Position numbers and translations under genes: made by a program
The notes under the pieces: generated by a model
Database searches by the model: none
What the model was told of the DNA's origin: nothing
Seen by the model: only the letters and a program-made list of their open reading frames with translations
NCBI GenBank assembly: GCA_964587655.1
Contig: CAZPMT010000054.1
Span: 1 to 33,879 of the forward strand
DNA length: 33,879 nt
Reading direction: 5' to 3'
Origin: CAZPMT01 sp964587655
GTDB taxonomy: Bacteria; Hydrogenedentota; Hydrogenedentia; Hydrogenedentales; SLHB01
In this document: piece by piece, positions 8,158 to 16,217 of the stretch
Numbering within the stretch: the stretch's first letter is position 1
How the letters are laid out: each line of letters starts with the position of its first letter

Positions 8158-8423
8158 GACGTCATGCTCTGTTCGAAGTGTACGTAGTGCGGGCTCTGCA
8201 CGACGACCGCATCGAGTTGCTCGTTCTTGAGCATGTCGCGGTAGTCCTTGTAGACGGGAAGCTTGTCCGATCCCGGGCAGCGCTGATAGAACTGTTTGAG
8301 CTTTTCCTTGCTGGGATCGTTCAGGGCAACCACCTGGGCCTTGCCCGTGGCGTGCAACCGATGCCAGTGGCCCGCGGCAATTCCCCCAGCGGCAATGAAT
8401 CCAACGCGAATCTTCTTGGCCAT
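8158..8423 (-). pseudogene. Gfo/Idh/MocA oxidoreductase, N-terminal fragment
   Basis: From ATG 8423, with GGGAGG just upstream, the frame encodes MAKKIRVGFIAAGGIAAGHW, the dinucleotide-binding GxGGIA turn of the Gfo/Idh/MocA family. It continues with VVALNDPSKEKLKQF and DAVVVQSPHYVHFEQSM, the stretch before the expected EKP motif. At about residue 88 the homology stops abruptly. The reading frame then runs into unrelated sequence and ends after a further 50 or so residues. The substrate-binding domain is missing, so the product cannot be a working dehydrogenase. An intact relative is encoded at 13725-14720. Confidence 0.75.
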
Positions 8424-8886
8424 GATACAACCTCCCTTTAACGCGGCCCCGTGCCGCCGCAAACTCAGTTCCCATTTTCGCCGCACATAACGGCGCGCCG
8501 CGTGGTATCAAGGTGCTCGCCTTTTTTCAAAGAATCAGTGGGAAATTCCGTGGCCGCGACGTCCCCGTCGCGTTTTCACCAAGAGCAGCCTGACGATGGC
8601 ATGTTCCCCCTTGTGAAGGGGGTTAGGGGGATGTTCTTCCAGCACAGGGGAAATCTTTACCCCAAGCTCAACATCCCCCTAACCCCCTTCACAAGGGGGA
8701 ACTGACATAAGTGAACTGAAAAGGGCGAACTGAATGGGTCCCCGCGGTGGGTCCAGCTGAGCCGTCGCGCGTTTACAATCAGCCTTCGCCGCTGCCCCTG
8801 GGCCTGTCGCTACACTCCGCTCATTCCTACAGTCCTAAGTCTACAGCTTCTTAAAGCGGTAAAGCGGCAGAACAGTCAAGCGGTGA
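8424..8886. other. Non-coding gap with dispersed repeats
   Basis: There is no supported gene in this 463-nt gap. It holds the first copy of the hairpin repeat (8545-8709), including the 18-mer CGCGACGTCCCCGTCGCG at 8555-8572. After 8710 it contains only low-similarity sequence with short GAACTGA iterations; I see no terminator or promoter that I can defend. Confidence 0.6.
8604..8701. repeat. Long hairpin repeat, copy 1 (32-bp perfect arms, 34-nt loop)
   Basis: The left arm at 8604-8635 and right arm at 8670-8701 are perfect 32-bp reverse complements built from CCCCCTTGTGAAGGGGG and GGGGGATGTT. They enclose a 34-nt loop at 8636-8669. A second copy is at 11014-11111 with identical arms. The 23 nt before the left arm (8581-8603) are also identical between copies. 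The loop, however, is inverted in copy 2. This C-rich arm resembles dispersed repeats seen in many uncultured and cyanobacterial genomes. Confidence 0.9.
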
Positions 8887-10254
8887 CTACCTGGCGAGGC
8901 GGAACCCGAATTGGAAGTAGCTGTCCGTGTCCGACGGGTCGTATTGGATGCGGTACGCTGACCGGCAGGCGCTGCCGCCGATGTACCAGCCACCGCCCCT
9001 TAACACGCGGAGCGAGCCCGATGACGGTCCCTGCGGATCGGCCACGGCCTCACTCGTATAGGTCGCGTACCAGTCGTTGCACCACTGCCATGCGTTCCCG
9101 CTCATGTCGTAGCACCCCACCGGGGAAGGCGAGTTTACCGTTGGGATGCTCCCATTCGGACTTACATTCAGGCCGTTGAACCAGCCTACCGGGGATGTGT
9201 AGGGATAATCCGTCAAACCAAGCGGATTGACCAAGCCGCCGAAGTCGGAACTGGAGTCGTCGTCATGGTTGCACCGGTTCTTCCCCGTCAGGGTGTCCGA
9301 CATGAACCCGTATATCCAGTGCTTGTTCGCCGCCGTATCCCACGCCGCCGCGCGTTCCCACTGCGCCTCCGTCGGCAGATGGTAGCCGTTCGCGGCAAAG
9401 TTGCACGTCCAATTGTTTATGTCGTAACAGGGCGTAAGACCTTGCGACATGCTCAGCCAATTGCAGTACATCGCAGCCCCGTACCAGGTTACTCCGACCA
9501 CTGGATGCAGCGCCATGGAATAGGTGGTTGTCCCAGGCAAGCCTGTTCTGCTCCTGTACGAAAACTGGCTGCCCGAATACGTAATCTGACAAACTGGATA
9601 TGAGGCAGGAACCAGCACCTCATTTGCGGCGTAGACATACCCGCCGTCGTACGCCGCGCCGCTTTCATTCTTGAGGTAACCGCGCGCGAGCGCCCAGTTG
9701 AGAATATCGGCGTACTCCTGATTCGTCACGTCATATTTGCCGATTTGATATGCCGACAACGTCACCTCATGCCGCGGAAGTTCATCCGGGCAGTACTCGC
9801 ACGTCGCGTCGTCGCCGCGGTCCGTGCGCCCCATCGTGAAGGTCCCCGCCGGAACCGATACCATCTCGCCCACGTGAATTTCACCCTCACCCTCACCTTC
9901 ACCACCTTGAGTTACACTGATAAAGTTCAGCTTCAGCTTCGTATCTGTGCCCTTGGCCGTGGTCGCCGCCAGAGACACGTTGTATTTGCCTGCTGCCGCG
10001 TACGTGTGCGGTGGATCCTGCACGGCGCTGGTCCCGCCGTCGCCGAACAGCCACGCCCATTGCGTGATCGGCGAATCGCCCGGTGTCGATAAGTCGGTGA
10101 ACTGCACCACCAGCGGCGCCGTACCCGACGTCACGTCCGCGCGGAAATCCGCCGTGGGACCGCCCGGACTCGGCGGCGGACAACCCGCGAGAAGAACACA
10201 TACGGCGAACATGGCAATCAACAAAGTACTGCGTGCGAATCCTGGTGTAAACAT
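8887..10254 (-). CDS. Lipoprotein with PKD domain and SUMF1/FGE-sulfatase-like domain
   Basis: The 455-residue product starts with a signal peptide and lipobox LLAGC (C25), so it is predicted to be exported and lipid-anchored. Residues about 32-115 form a PKD domain (TADFRADVTSGTAPLVVQF, WLFGDGGTS, HTYAAAGKYNVSL). A short GEGEGEGE linker follows, then a formylglycine-generating-enzyme-like (SUMF1) domain to the end: VPAGTFTMG, YQIGKYDVTNQEYADIL, HPVVGVTWYGAAMYCNWLS, YHLPTEAQWERAA, MSGNAWQWCNDWY and LRVLRGGGWYIGG. Most such domains in surface proteins bind or display rather than oxidise sulfatases, so a catalytic role is not claimed. GGGAGGGG precedes the ATG at 10254 at good spacing. It is monocistronic on the minus strand. 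Confidence 0.9.
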   Translation of the reverse strand: MFTPGFARSTLLIAMFAVCVLLAGCPPPSPGGPTADFRADVTSGTAPLVVQFTDLSTPGDSPITQWAWLFGDGGTSAVQDPPHTYAAAGKYNVSLAATTAKGTDTKLKLNFISVTQGGEGEGEGEIHVGEMVSVPAGTFTMGRTDRGDDATCEYCPDELPRHEVTLSAYQIGKYDVTNQEYADILNWALARGYLKNESGAAYDGGYVYAANEVLVPASYPVCQITYSGSQFSYRSRTGLPGTTTYSMALHPVVGVTWYGAAMYCNWLSMSQGLTPCYDINNWTCNFAANGYHLPTEAQWERAAAWDTAANKHWIYGFMSDTLTGKNRCNHDDDSSSDFGGLVNPLGLTDYPYTSPVGWFNGLNVSPNGSIPTVNSPSPVGCYDMSGNAWQWCNDWYATYTSEAVADPQGPSSGSLRVLRGGGWYIGGSACRSAYRIQYDPSDTDSYFQFGFRLAR

Positions 10255-10411
10255 GAATTCCCCTCCCGGTGATTATTCTGAGGCGCTAACCCTCATAGAA
10301 CATTCATCCGCTTGTGCTTGAAGAAGCATATCCGGCCTTGGGGTGAAAGTCAATCATCCGCAAGACAGTCCTCGACGGATTCACTGTTCACTTGGACAAC
10401 AGAGATGTGGT

Positions 10412-10756
10412 TCATTTGGCTACCAAGTATCCGGCGCCATGAACGGCGAGCCATGCCCCAACCGCAAAGAGCAGAAGCCCGACCGTGTACCGCCGCCAAT
10501 GAGTCATCGTGGCAGGCTCACCGTAGGCGGTGTCCCCTTTGAACAAGGAGATATCAACGTATCTCGCCGCCACAAGCAGAGGGACAGTCAGCCAATACAG
10601 GATGTCTATCAGAGATAGGGATGCTCCCGCTTGCACAATCAGAAGAGCACTTGCTCCAAGGAACATGTTGCCAAGGAACATCCAGAATAGACGCAAGAGC
10701 AACGCACCAACGCCACTGATTTTTTCTCGCTGATTGGAGTGATTGACATCGGTCAT
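10412..10756 (-). CDS. Small integral membrane protein, function unknown
   Basis: The 114-residue product has three or four hydrophobic segments: GALLLRLFWMFLGNMFLGASALLIV, LIDILYWLTVPLLVAARYV and YTVGLLLFAVGAWLAVHGAGYLV. A basic, polar N-terminus precedes them. GAGGAGG lies just upstream of ATG 10756, which supports it as a real gene. I recognise no family. Neighbours are a PKD/SUMF1 lipoprotein downstream and a repeat-filled gap upstream, so context gives no function. Confidence 0.6.
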   Translation of the reverse strand: MTDVNHSNQREKISGVGALLLRLFWMFLGNMFLGASALLIVQAGASLSLIDILYWLTVPLLVAARYVDISLFKGDTAYGEPATMTHWRRYTVGLLLFAVGAWLAVHGAGYLVAK

Positions 10757-11013
10757 CGCGTATCCTCCTCAATTCAAATTGAAGAGGATGGCGGCCCGAC
10801 CACCCAGACTACCCTCCGACTGCAACGCAGTCGAACCCTAGAAGAGAACTCTAGCAGGATTGTGCGTCGTCTGCAAGCGGGAAGAGGCACTCGCGGATTC
10901 CGTGGACGCGACGTCCCCGTCGCGTTACCGAGGCCGGAACGCAGCGGCGAGGACGCCGCTGCCACGCGACGCTATCGTCGCGTTTTCGGCAAGAGCAGCC
11001 TGACGATGGCATG

Positions 11014-11111
11014 TTCCCCCTTGTGAAGGGGGTTAGGGGGATGTTGAGCTTGCGGCATAGATTTCCCATGTGCTGGAAGAACATCCCCCTAACCCCCTTC
11101 ACAAGGGGGAA
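11014..11111. repeat. Long hairpin repeat, copy 2 (loop inverted relative to copy 1)
   Basis: Arms at 11014-11045 and 11080-11111 are identical to those at 8604-8701, and the upstream 23 nt (10991-11013) match too. The 34-nt loop (11046-11079) matches the reverse complement of the copy-1 loop at 30 of 34 positions. The segment between the arms has therefore flipped in one of the copies. Confidence 0.9.
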
Positions 11112-11160
11112 CTGACAAAGGTGGACTTCACAAGGGGGGAACTGACGCTGAGCGTCGCAG

Positions 11161-11355
11161 CTACAGATCTGCCTGCTCAACGCGACGAGGACGTCGCGTC
11201 TACAGATCTGCCTGCTCAACGCGACGAGGACGTCGCGTCTACAGATCCGCCTGCGCGACGCGACGGGGACGTCGCGTCTACAGATCTGCCTGCTCAACGC
11301 GACGAGGACGTCGCGTCTACAGATCCGCCTGCGCGACGCGACGGGGACGTCGCGG
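11161..11355. repeat. Five tandem copies of a 39-bp unit
   Basis: Units start at 11161, 11200, 11239, 11278 and 11317. Each reads CTACAGATC, a variable base, GCCTG, then a CGCGACG(A/G)GGACGTCGCG core. There are two unit types arranged A-A-B-A-B; B units carry CGCGACGGGGACGTCGCG, the exact reverse complement of the 18-mer at 8555 and 10907. The array ends 14 nt before the stop codon of the YfhO-like gene, downstream of it on the minus strand. It may serve as a nucleoid or transcription boundary, or simply be slippage-expanded repeat. Confidence 0.85.
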
Positions 11356-11368
11356 CCACGGTGAACGT

Positions 11369-13693
11369 CTATCTCACGAAGAACGCAACGAGCGCGCTGA
11401 GCGACAGCAGGGCCAGTGCGCCGAGAGACAGCGTCAATCCAATGATGAAAGATACTGGGCGATAGGTGAACACGATCTCGTGGTCTCCGGCGGGGGTCGC
11501 CACGCCGCGGAAGATCCCATTCGCGCGCAGGATCGGGCTTGGCGCTCCATCGATGGCGGCCTTCCAGCCAGCGTCGAAGGAATCCGCGAGAATGGTCACG
11601 CCGGCCTTCGGTGCGTTGACCTGTACGACGACGCGCTCGGCGGAATCTTCCGTTATGGTGCAGGTCGTTTCAACCGGAATCGCCCGCGCGGATTCCATCT
11701 GCGCATCGCGTGGCGGGGGGACCTCCTCGACGAGTTGAGCGTAGCCTCTGCTGTCGCGGTCGATGAGGCATTCGCGCGTTCCGTCGAATCCCTCGGACAC
11801 GAGGGTGTCGGCGGCTGCGGCAATCCCCTCGATCATCCTCCACGAAGGGACCCAGGCCACGCGCGGCAAAGCCTCATCGTTCACGAAGAGCCGCACAGCG
11901 TCTTCCGTCTTCACCTCGCGTAGCGCGGGTCCCGTGCCCTGCCACGCGCCCGCGTAGAGCGGACTCCCCGGCGCGGCCAGAATCACGCGCGCGGACATGA
12001 AATCCAAGAGTCCCGGCGCGGGTGCCTCCGGCTGCACTTGCGTTCCCTGGTAATCCATTCGCGTTGTCGCCGCGGGCGCGAGACGACGCCACCAAACGAC
12101 CTGGTCTCGCGCCAGCGGGGCCTGGCCGTTGACGTCGTGCAGCGTGGGCACGATCATGGCCAGGTTGGCCGGCAGCCCGAAATCGAGCGCGGGCGCCGAC
12201 ACCAGCACGCGCGTCCCGAGGGCCTGCTCCTCGGCGGTATTGATCGTCTTCACGTAGCGCTGGTAACAAGCTGGGGCGTCTTCGAAAGGATGCCGGTACA
12301 GCGTAAGACTGGCAGTGGCGAGGTCGGCAAATAGCACCGCCGAAAGCACGATTCCGCAGATCTTCGACAACGCGGGCATGCGGAACAACAGGACCGGCAG
12401 CATGAGAAAGGCGAACACGATGATGCGGCCTCTGGGTTCCGCGGTGGCGATATAGAACAGGAAGGCCGCGGACGGGATGATGAGCAGCGCGGGCATGCCG
12501 GCGTGCGGCATGTGTGGTTCGCGCGAGGATGCCAGAAGCCGGTCAAAGCCGAGGGCCGCCAGGAGTGCAACGCAGAACATGCCGGGAAACACGGCGGACG
12601 TGTACGGAAACGTTAGGGGAATCTCCGCTGAACCGCTCACGCTCACGAAAAGGAGCGCTCCCGCGGCCAACAGGAAGAACACCACGTCTCGGCGCAGTCC
12701 GTGATGCACCAAGGCCGCTGGAACGGCCAGCAGCGCTATTGCGCCGATGTATCCGAGTCGTGGCAACGGCCCTGGCTTCGGCGACAGGATCTGGGCGAGC
12801 AGTTCCTGCACGGAAGCGGCCGCCTGCCCGGGAAGACGCAGTGCGAACAGTGTCTCGAACGGCCGGTCAAGGCGTGCCGCCCACGCGAGCGCCGGTGCCC
12901 ACTGCACGGCGGAGACAAGCACCGCTATCACGAACAGTATGAGCAGTTTCTCGAACCCCCGGCCCAAACCCGAGTGGTGTTCCGTGCCGTTCCCCCATAC
13001 CGTCACGAATATGCCGTACATCAATCCCAGCGTCATGACGACGAGCGAGAGCGCATTTGCCCCGGAAAGAAGCAGCATGCCGGCGATGATGCCGGCGGGA
13101 ACGATCTTGCCCAGCCGCGGACCGCGCAACCCCTCTCGCATCCCCCAGAACAGCAGCGGCGTCCATGTCATTGCGTTCGCGAGTGCCGGTCGCGATATCG
13201 CCGCGGCCGAGGCGCCGCAGAAGGCATAGGCCACCGCGCCGATGAATCCCGCCACGTAACCGATCCCCATCGAGCGCGCGAAAAAAGAAAAGAACATCCC
13301 CATCAACGCGAGGCATACAAAAGAATGAAGGGCCATCGCCTGTTCAGTGGGAAGCCCCAACAAGAACACCGCGTTGAGCGGCTGCAAGATGCCGGAGTGC
13401 GGGTTCGCGAGGAACGGAGTGCCGCAAAGCTGCTTCGGGTTCCAGAGCGGGAGTTCGCCCGACCGCATCCGTCCGAATCCGTAATGAAAAGTGGGATAGA
13501 CGACCTGATAGAGGTCGGCGTTCTCGTACGCCGAGGCCACGGACTCCGGCCGCGTCTGGGTCCGGTGCCAGAAAACCGGCGCAGCCAGGATGAACACAAC
13601 GGCCACCAGGAAAAGACGCCGGGACGAGTATCTCCTCGCCGGCGCAGCCGCCGGGTCGGCGGATGGCTCGCTCATTTCATCCACAGGAGGCAA
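11369..13693 (-). CDS. YfhO-like multi-spanning membrane protein
   Basis: The 774-residue product has an N-terminal hydrophobic anchor (FLVAVVFILAAPVFW) and a periplasmic stretch with YPTFHYGFGRMRSGELPLWNP. At least ten hydrophobic helices follow, then a large soluble domain and a final helix before the C-terminus. This layout matches the YfhO family (related to GT-C glycosyltransferases), which acts on lipid-linked sugars in the envelope in some Firmicutes; the substrate here is unknown. The ORF starts at TTG 13693, with GGAG seven bases upstream. ATG 13678 (MSEPSAD) is an alternative start. Its 5' end lies 31 nt from the Gfo/Idh stop at 13725 on the same strand, so the two are likely co-transcribed. 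Confidence 0.8.
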   Translation of the reverse strand: MPPVDEMSEPSADPAAAPARRYSSRRLFLVAVVFILAAPVFWHRTQTRPESVASAYENADLYQVVYPTFHYGFGRMRSGELPLWNPKQLCGTPFLANPHSGILQPLNAVFLLGLPTEQAMALHSFVCLALMGMFFSFFARSMGIGYVAGFIGAVAYAFCGASAAAISRPALANAMTWTPLLFWGMREGLRGPRLGKIVPAGIIAGMLLLSGANALSLVVMTLGLMYGIFVTVWGNGTEHHSGLGRGFEKLLILFVIAVLVSAVQWAPALAWAARLDRPFETLFALRLPGQAAASVQELLAQILSPKPGPLPRLGYIGAIALLAVPAALVHHGLRRDVVFFLLAAGALLFVSVSGSAEIPLTFPYTSAVFPGMFCVALLAALGFDRLLASSREPHMPHAGMPALLIIPSAAFLFYIATAEPRGRIIVFAFLMLPVLLFRMPALSKICGIVLSAVLFADLATASLTLYRHPFEDAPACYQRYVKTINTAEEQALGTRVLVSAPALDFGLPANLAMIVPTLHDVNGQAPLARDQVVWWRRLAPAATTRMDYQGTQVQPEAPAPGLLDFMSARVILAAPGSPLYAGAWQGTGPALREVKTEDAVRLFVNDEALPRVAWVPSWRMIEGIAAAADTLVSEGFDGTRECLIDRDSRGYAQLVEEVPPPRDAQMESARAIPVETTCTITEDSAERVVVQVNAPKAGVTILADSFDAGWKAAIDGAPSPILRANGIFRGVATPAGDHEIVFTYRPVSFIIGLTLSLGALALLSLSALVAFFVR

Positions 13694-13724
13694 AGCAGCA
13701 ACTCCATGATCACGGAAAGCAGGA

Positions 13725-14720
13725 CTACTTGAGCAGGTCGCTCACTCTGATCTTCCGATGCGCTTTCGCGGCCCGGACCACGGCGTACGTGGCCGCTAGA
13801 CTGTTCAAGTTCCGGCGCCCGCTGGTCTCGGGTTCGACACCCGTGTCGAGGGCCCGCGCAAACGCATCGAGAAGGTACGCCTGATGGACCTCGGGCCATT
13901 TGATCAGGGGTACGTTCTTCTTCTTGCCGGGCGCGCTCGAAAACGCCAACTGGTCGCTCTCCCAAAGCAGCACACCGTTGCTTCCTTCAAAGCGCCAGTT
14001 CGCGTTCCAGCCCGTCTCCCAACCCGTGGCCACCCAACTTGCGAAATAGTTCACGATAGCGCCGTTATCCAACTCCAACTGCGCCATCACGGTTGCTTCG
14101 CCCTTGTTCCAGTTCCAGGGGGCATCGATGCTGGTCGCTTCGACAAAGCGGACGTCCGCATCGAAGAGGCAGCGCATCAAATCGAAATGATGGATCGACA
14201 TGTCCAGCACAAGCGGATACGCCATCGCCTCGCGGAAACCGCCGAAGTGAGGCCCCTTGTGAAAGTTCACGCCCGCATAGCCCACGTCGCCCAGGCGGCC
14301 CTGCTCGATGAACCGCTTTACGGTCTGCACGACCGGCTGGTAGCGGTAGTTCTGCGCCACCATGTACGTGCGCTTGCACTTCCGCGCACAGGCCACGATG
14401 GCCTTCGCATTCCGCAGGCTGTCGGCGAGCGGTTTCTCCGACATGACGTGGAGTCCCCGCTTCAGCGCCTTCTCGCAGACGCCGCGGCGGAACTGCTGCG
14501 GCGTTACATCGAGCAGCGAATCGGCCTCGATTTGGTTGAGCGCCGCATCGAGATCCGTGAAACACCGGTTCTTCGGAAGTCCGTGACGTTCGGCCGCGAC
14601 GATCAGGTTCCTCTTGTTGACGTCCACGTACGCGGCTGCTTCCCACCGATTGGATTCGGCGATGCGGTCCGTCCACCCGAATCCCATACCGCCCACGCCC
14701 ACCTGGATGATTCTTCGCAT
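13725..14720 (-). CDS. Gfo/Idh/MocA family oxidoreductase
   Basis: The 331-residue product opens MRRIIQVGVGGMGFGW, an NAD(P)-binding Rossmann fold with a GxGGMG turn. It then has the family EKP motif at residues 95-97 (HVMSEKPLADSLRN), whose lysine takes part in catalysis, and the alpha-beta C-terminal domain with VLDMSIHHFDLMRCL. Members oxidise or epimerise sugars and inositols; the substrate cannot be read from sequence. ATG 14720 was chosen because the Rossmann strand starts there and GGGAGGAG sits directly upstream; the longer in-frame start at 14768 adds residues unlike the family. It lies upstream of the YfhO-like gene on the same strand. A shattered relative lies at 8158-8423. Confidence 0.9.
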   Translation of the reverse strand: MRRIIQVGVGGMGFGWTDRIAESNRWEAAAYVDVNKRNLIVAAERHGLPKNRCFTDLDAALNQIEADSLLDVTPQQFRRGVCEKALKRGLHVMSEKPLADSLRNAKAIVACARKCKRTYMVAQNYRYQPVVQTVKRFIEQGRLGDVGYAGVNFHKGPHFGGFREAMAYPLVLDMSIHHFDLMRCLFDADVRFVEATSIDAPWNWNKGEATVMAQLELDNGAIVNYFASWVATGWETGWNANWRFEGSNGVLLWESDQLAFSSAPGKKKNVPLIKWPEVHQAYLLDAFARALDTGVEPETSGRRNLNSLAATYAVVRAAKAHRKIRVSDLLK

Positions 14721-14819
14721 GACACTCCTCCCGCGCAGTGATACCGACTGAATCCCGCAGATTTCCAAGCCGTCCGTAATCCTAGCACTAGACCGCGCGT
14801 TCTTTCCATGTCGCGAACA

Positions 14820-14974
14820 GAGTGTGTAAGAAAGGAGATAAGGGGATGAAGGGGGATGAGGGGGATGAAAGATGGGAGGGCCGGGTTAGAGTGTGAGCGA
14901 CTACAGCACAGCCTTCCTGGAAATGACATCTCCATCATCTCCATTCATCCCCTTATCTCCTTTCTTACACACTC
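14820..14974. repeat. 155-bp element with 31-bp perfect inverted repeats (MITE-like)
   Basis: The left arm 14820-14850 (GAGTGTGTAAGAAAGG onward) and the right arm 14944-14974 are perfect 31-bp reverse complements. Imperfect pairing continues inward through GGGGGATGAGGGGGATG. The 93-nt core has no gene. A diverged single arm, TGTATAAGAAAGGGAGATGAGG, lies at about 19431-19452 directly before glpK. The element occupies the space between the divergent Gfo/Idh and sbcD-like genes. Apart from it and short flanks, the 14721-15056 gap shows nothing definable. Confidence 0.85.
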
Positions 14975-15056
14975 GGCAAAGACCGCCTCAGGGTCTCGGT
15001 TGCCAAAGGCATCCCGCATTACATATCCTTACCGAAGTTTACTTGAGGGGTGCGGT

Positions 15057-16217
15057 ATGAGATTCGTCCACACGGCTGATCTTCATCTTGACGCCTGCTT
15101 TGCATCTTCCCGAATGCCGGCGCGCGTCGCGAACCGGCGCCGTCAGAGCGTTCGCGACGTGTTCCATGCCATTGTCCAGCGGACGCGCGAATGGCCGGCG
15201 GACGCGCTTCTTATTGCGGGCGATCTCTTCGAACATGAGCGCGTCACGCGCGATACCGTGATCTTTATTATTTCGGAATTGGCCACTCTAAGGCCGATCC
15301 CCGTCGTTATCGCCCCCGGCAATCACGACCCGTTCATCTCCGCGTCGCCGTACGCCACGGAAGCCTGGCCGGAGAACGTTCACATCTTTTCAGCGCCGGT
15401 GTGGACCACGCTGGCTCTGTACGACGGTCAACTGCTGGTCCATGGATTCGCATTCGACGGCTATGATATCTCCGTCAATCCGTACGGGACCTTGGAGACG
15501 CCAGACGACGGCGCCCTGCACATCGCCGTGGCGCACGGCTCGGAGCGGGGCCATCAGCCTCCGGATGGGAAACTCTATGCGCCGTTCGATGCCGCGTCGA
15601 TGGACCTGCCGGGATTGAAGTACGCCGCCCTGGGGCATTTCCACCGCGTGACCGAGATCAAAGGCGTGCCGGGCACGGTCATGTGGTACCCCGGCATGCC
15701 CGAGGGACAGGGTTTCGATGAGACCGGGCCGCATCATTACCTCGAGGTAGAGGTGGAGGATGCCGGGGTGCGCGTGACGCCGGTGGTATCATCGCGCGTC
15801 GTTTTCTCGACGTACGAACTCGATTGCTCATCCTTCACGACGGCGCAGCAGATCCTCGACGCGCTTCGCGCATGGTCCGCCGGAAACCCGCAGCCGCAAG
15901 TGGCCCGGGTAACGTTGACGGGACTCTGCCGGCCCTCGATCCTCGCGGAGCTACCGGGCGTCCAGGACGCGGCCGCGGACGGCTTCGAGCACCTCGTGTT
16001 ATTGGATGAGACGACGCCCGCTGAAGACTTCGAGGAGCTGGCGCGGGAGACCTCTACGCTCGGCGCGTTCATCGGCAGACTCAACGACGAGATCCGCGAC
16101 GCGCCTGACCCGCAGCGGAAACGCCTGCTTGAGCGCGCCCGCGAGGCCGGCCTTGCGGCACACCGCGACCAAAAACTCGCGATTCCGGGATTGGAAATCG
16201 GGGGAGACGGGTCGTGA
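15057..16217 (+). CDS. SbcD/YhaO-like DNA repair metallophosphoesterase
   Basis: The 386-residue protein begins MRFVHTADLHLDACF, the first metal-binding motif of SbcD/Mre11 nucleases (D8, H10). It continues with GDLFEH (D56), APGNHD (N89, H90), AVAHGSERG and LGHFHR. These residues bind the two catalytic metals. Residues past about 280 form the capping region. ATG 15057 was chosen over the in-frame start at 14856, because that start lies in the inverted-repeat element and the family begins at MRF; GAGGGG precedes it. The stop overlaps the GTG start of the SbcC-like gene by four bases, showing translational coupling. The pair most resembles YhaO/YhaN and would process double-strand ends and hairpins. 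Confidence 0.92.
   Translation: MRFVHTADLHLDACFASSRMPARVANRRRQSVRDVFHAIVQRTREWPADALLIAGDLFEHERVTRDTVIFIISELATLRPIPVVIAPGNHDPFISASPYATEAWPENVHIFSAPVWTTLALYDGQLLVHGFAFDGYDISVNPYGTLETPDDGALHIAVAHGSERGHQPPDGKLYAPFDAASMDLPGLKYAALGHFHRVTEIKGVPGTVMWYPGMPEGQGFDETGPHHYLEVEVEDAGVRVTPVVSSRVVFSTYELDCSSFTTAQQILDALRAWSAGNPQPQVARVTLTGLCRPSILAELPGVQDAAADGFEHLVLLDETTPAEDFEELARETSTLGAFIGRLNDEIRDAPDPQRKRLLERAREAGLAAHRDQKLAIPGLEIGGDGS

Larger units (their letters stand above)
10757..11368. other. Repeat-filled non-coding gap
   Basis: No supported gene lies in this 612-nt gap. It holds the 18-mer CGCGACGTCCCCGTCGCG (10907-10924), the second long hairpin repeat (11014-11111) and a five-unit 39-bp tandem array (11161-11355). 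Open frames crossing it are by-products of the 39-bp (13-codon) period. Confidence 0.7.

Noticed and set aside
11070..11465. Open frames with a 13-residue periodic peptide
   Set aside because: The period is simply the 39-bp tandem unit read in frame; there is no ribosome site and it runs antisense into the YfhO-like gene.
12701..13732. 343-residue plus-strand open frame
   Set aside because: It is antisense to the YfhO-like gene, whose helices and ribosome site are convincing; the plus-strand product is a low-complexity Arg/His-rich chain.
14856..15056. N-terminal extension of the SbcD-like protein from an upstream in-frame start
   Set aside because: The extension lies in the inverted-repeat element, has no family similarity, and the conserved MRFVHTADLHL start has its own ribosome site.
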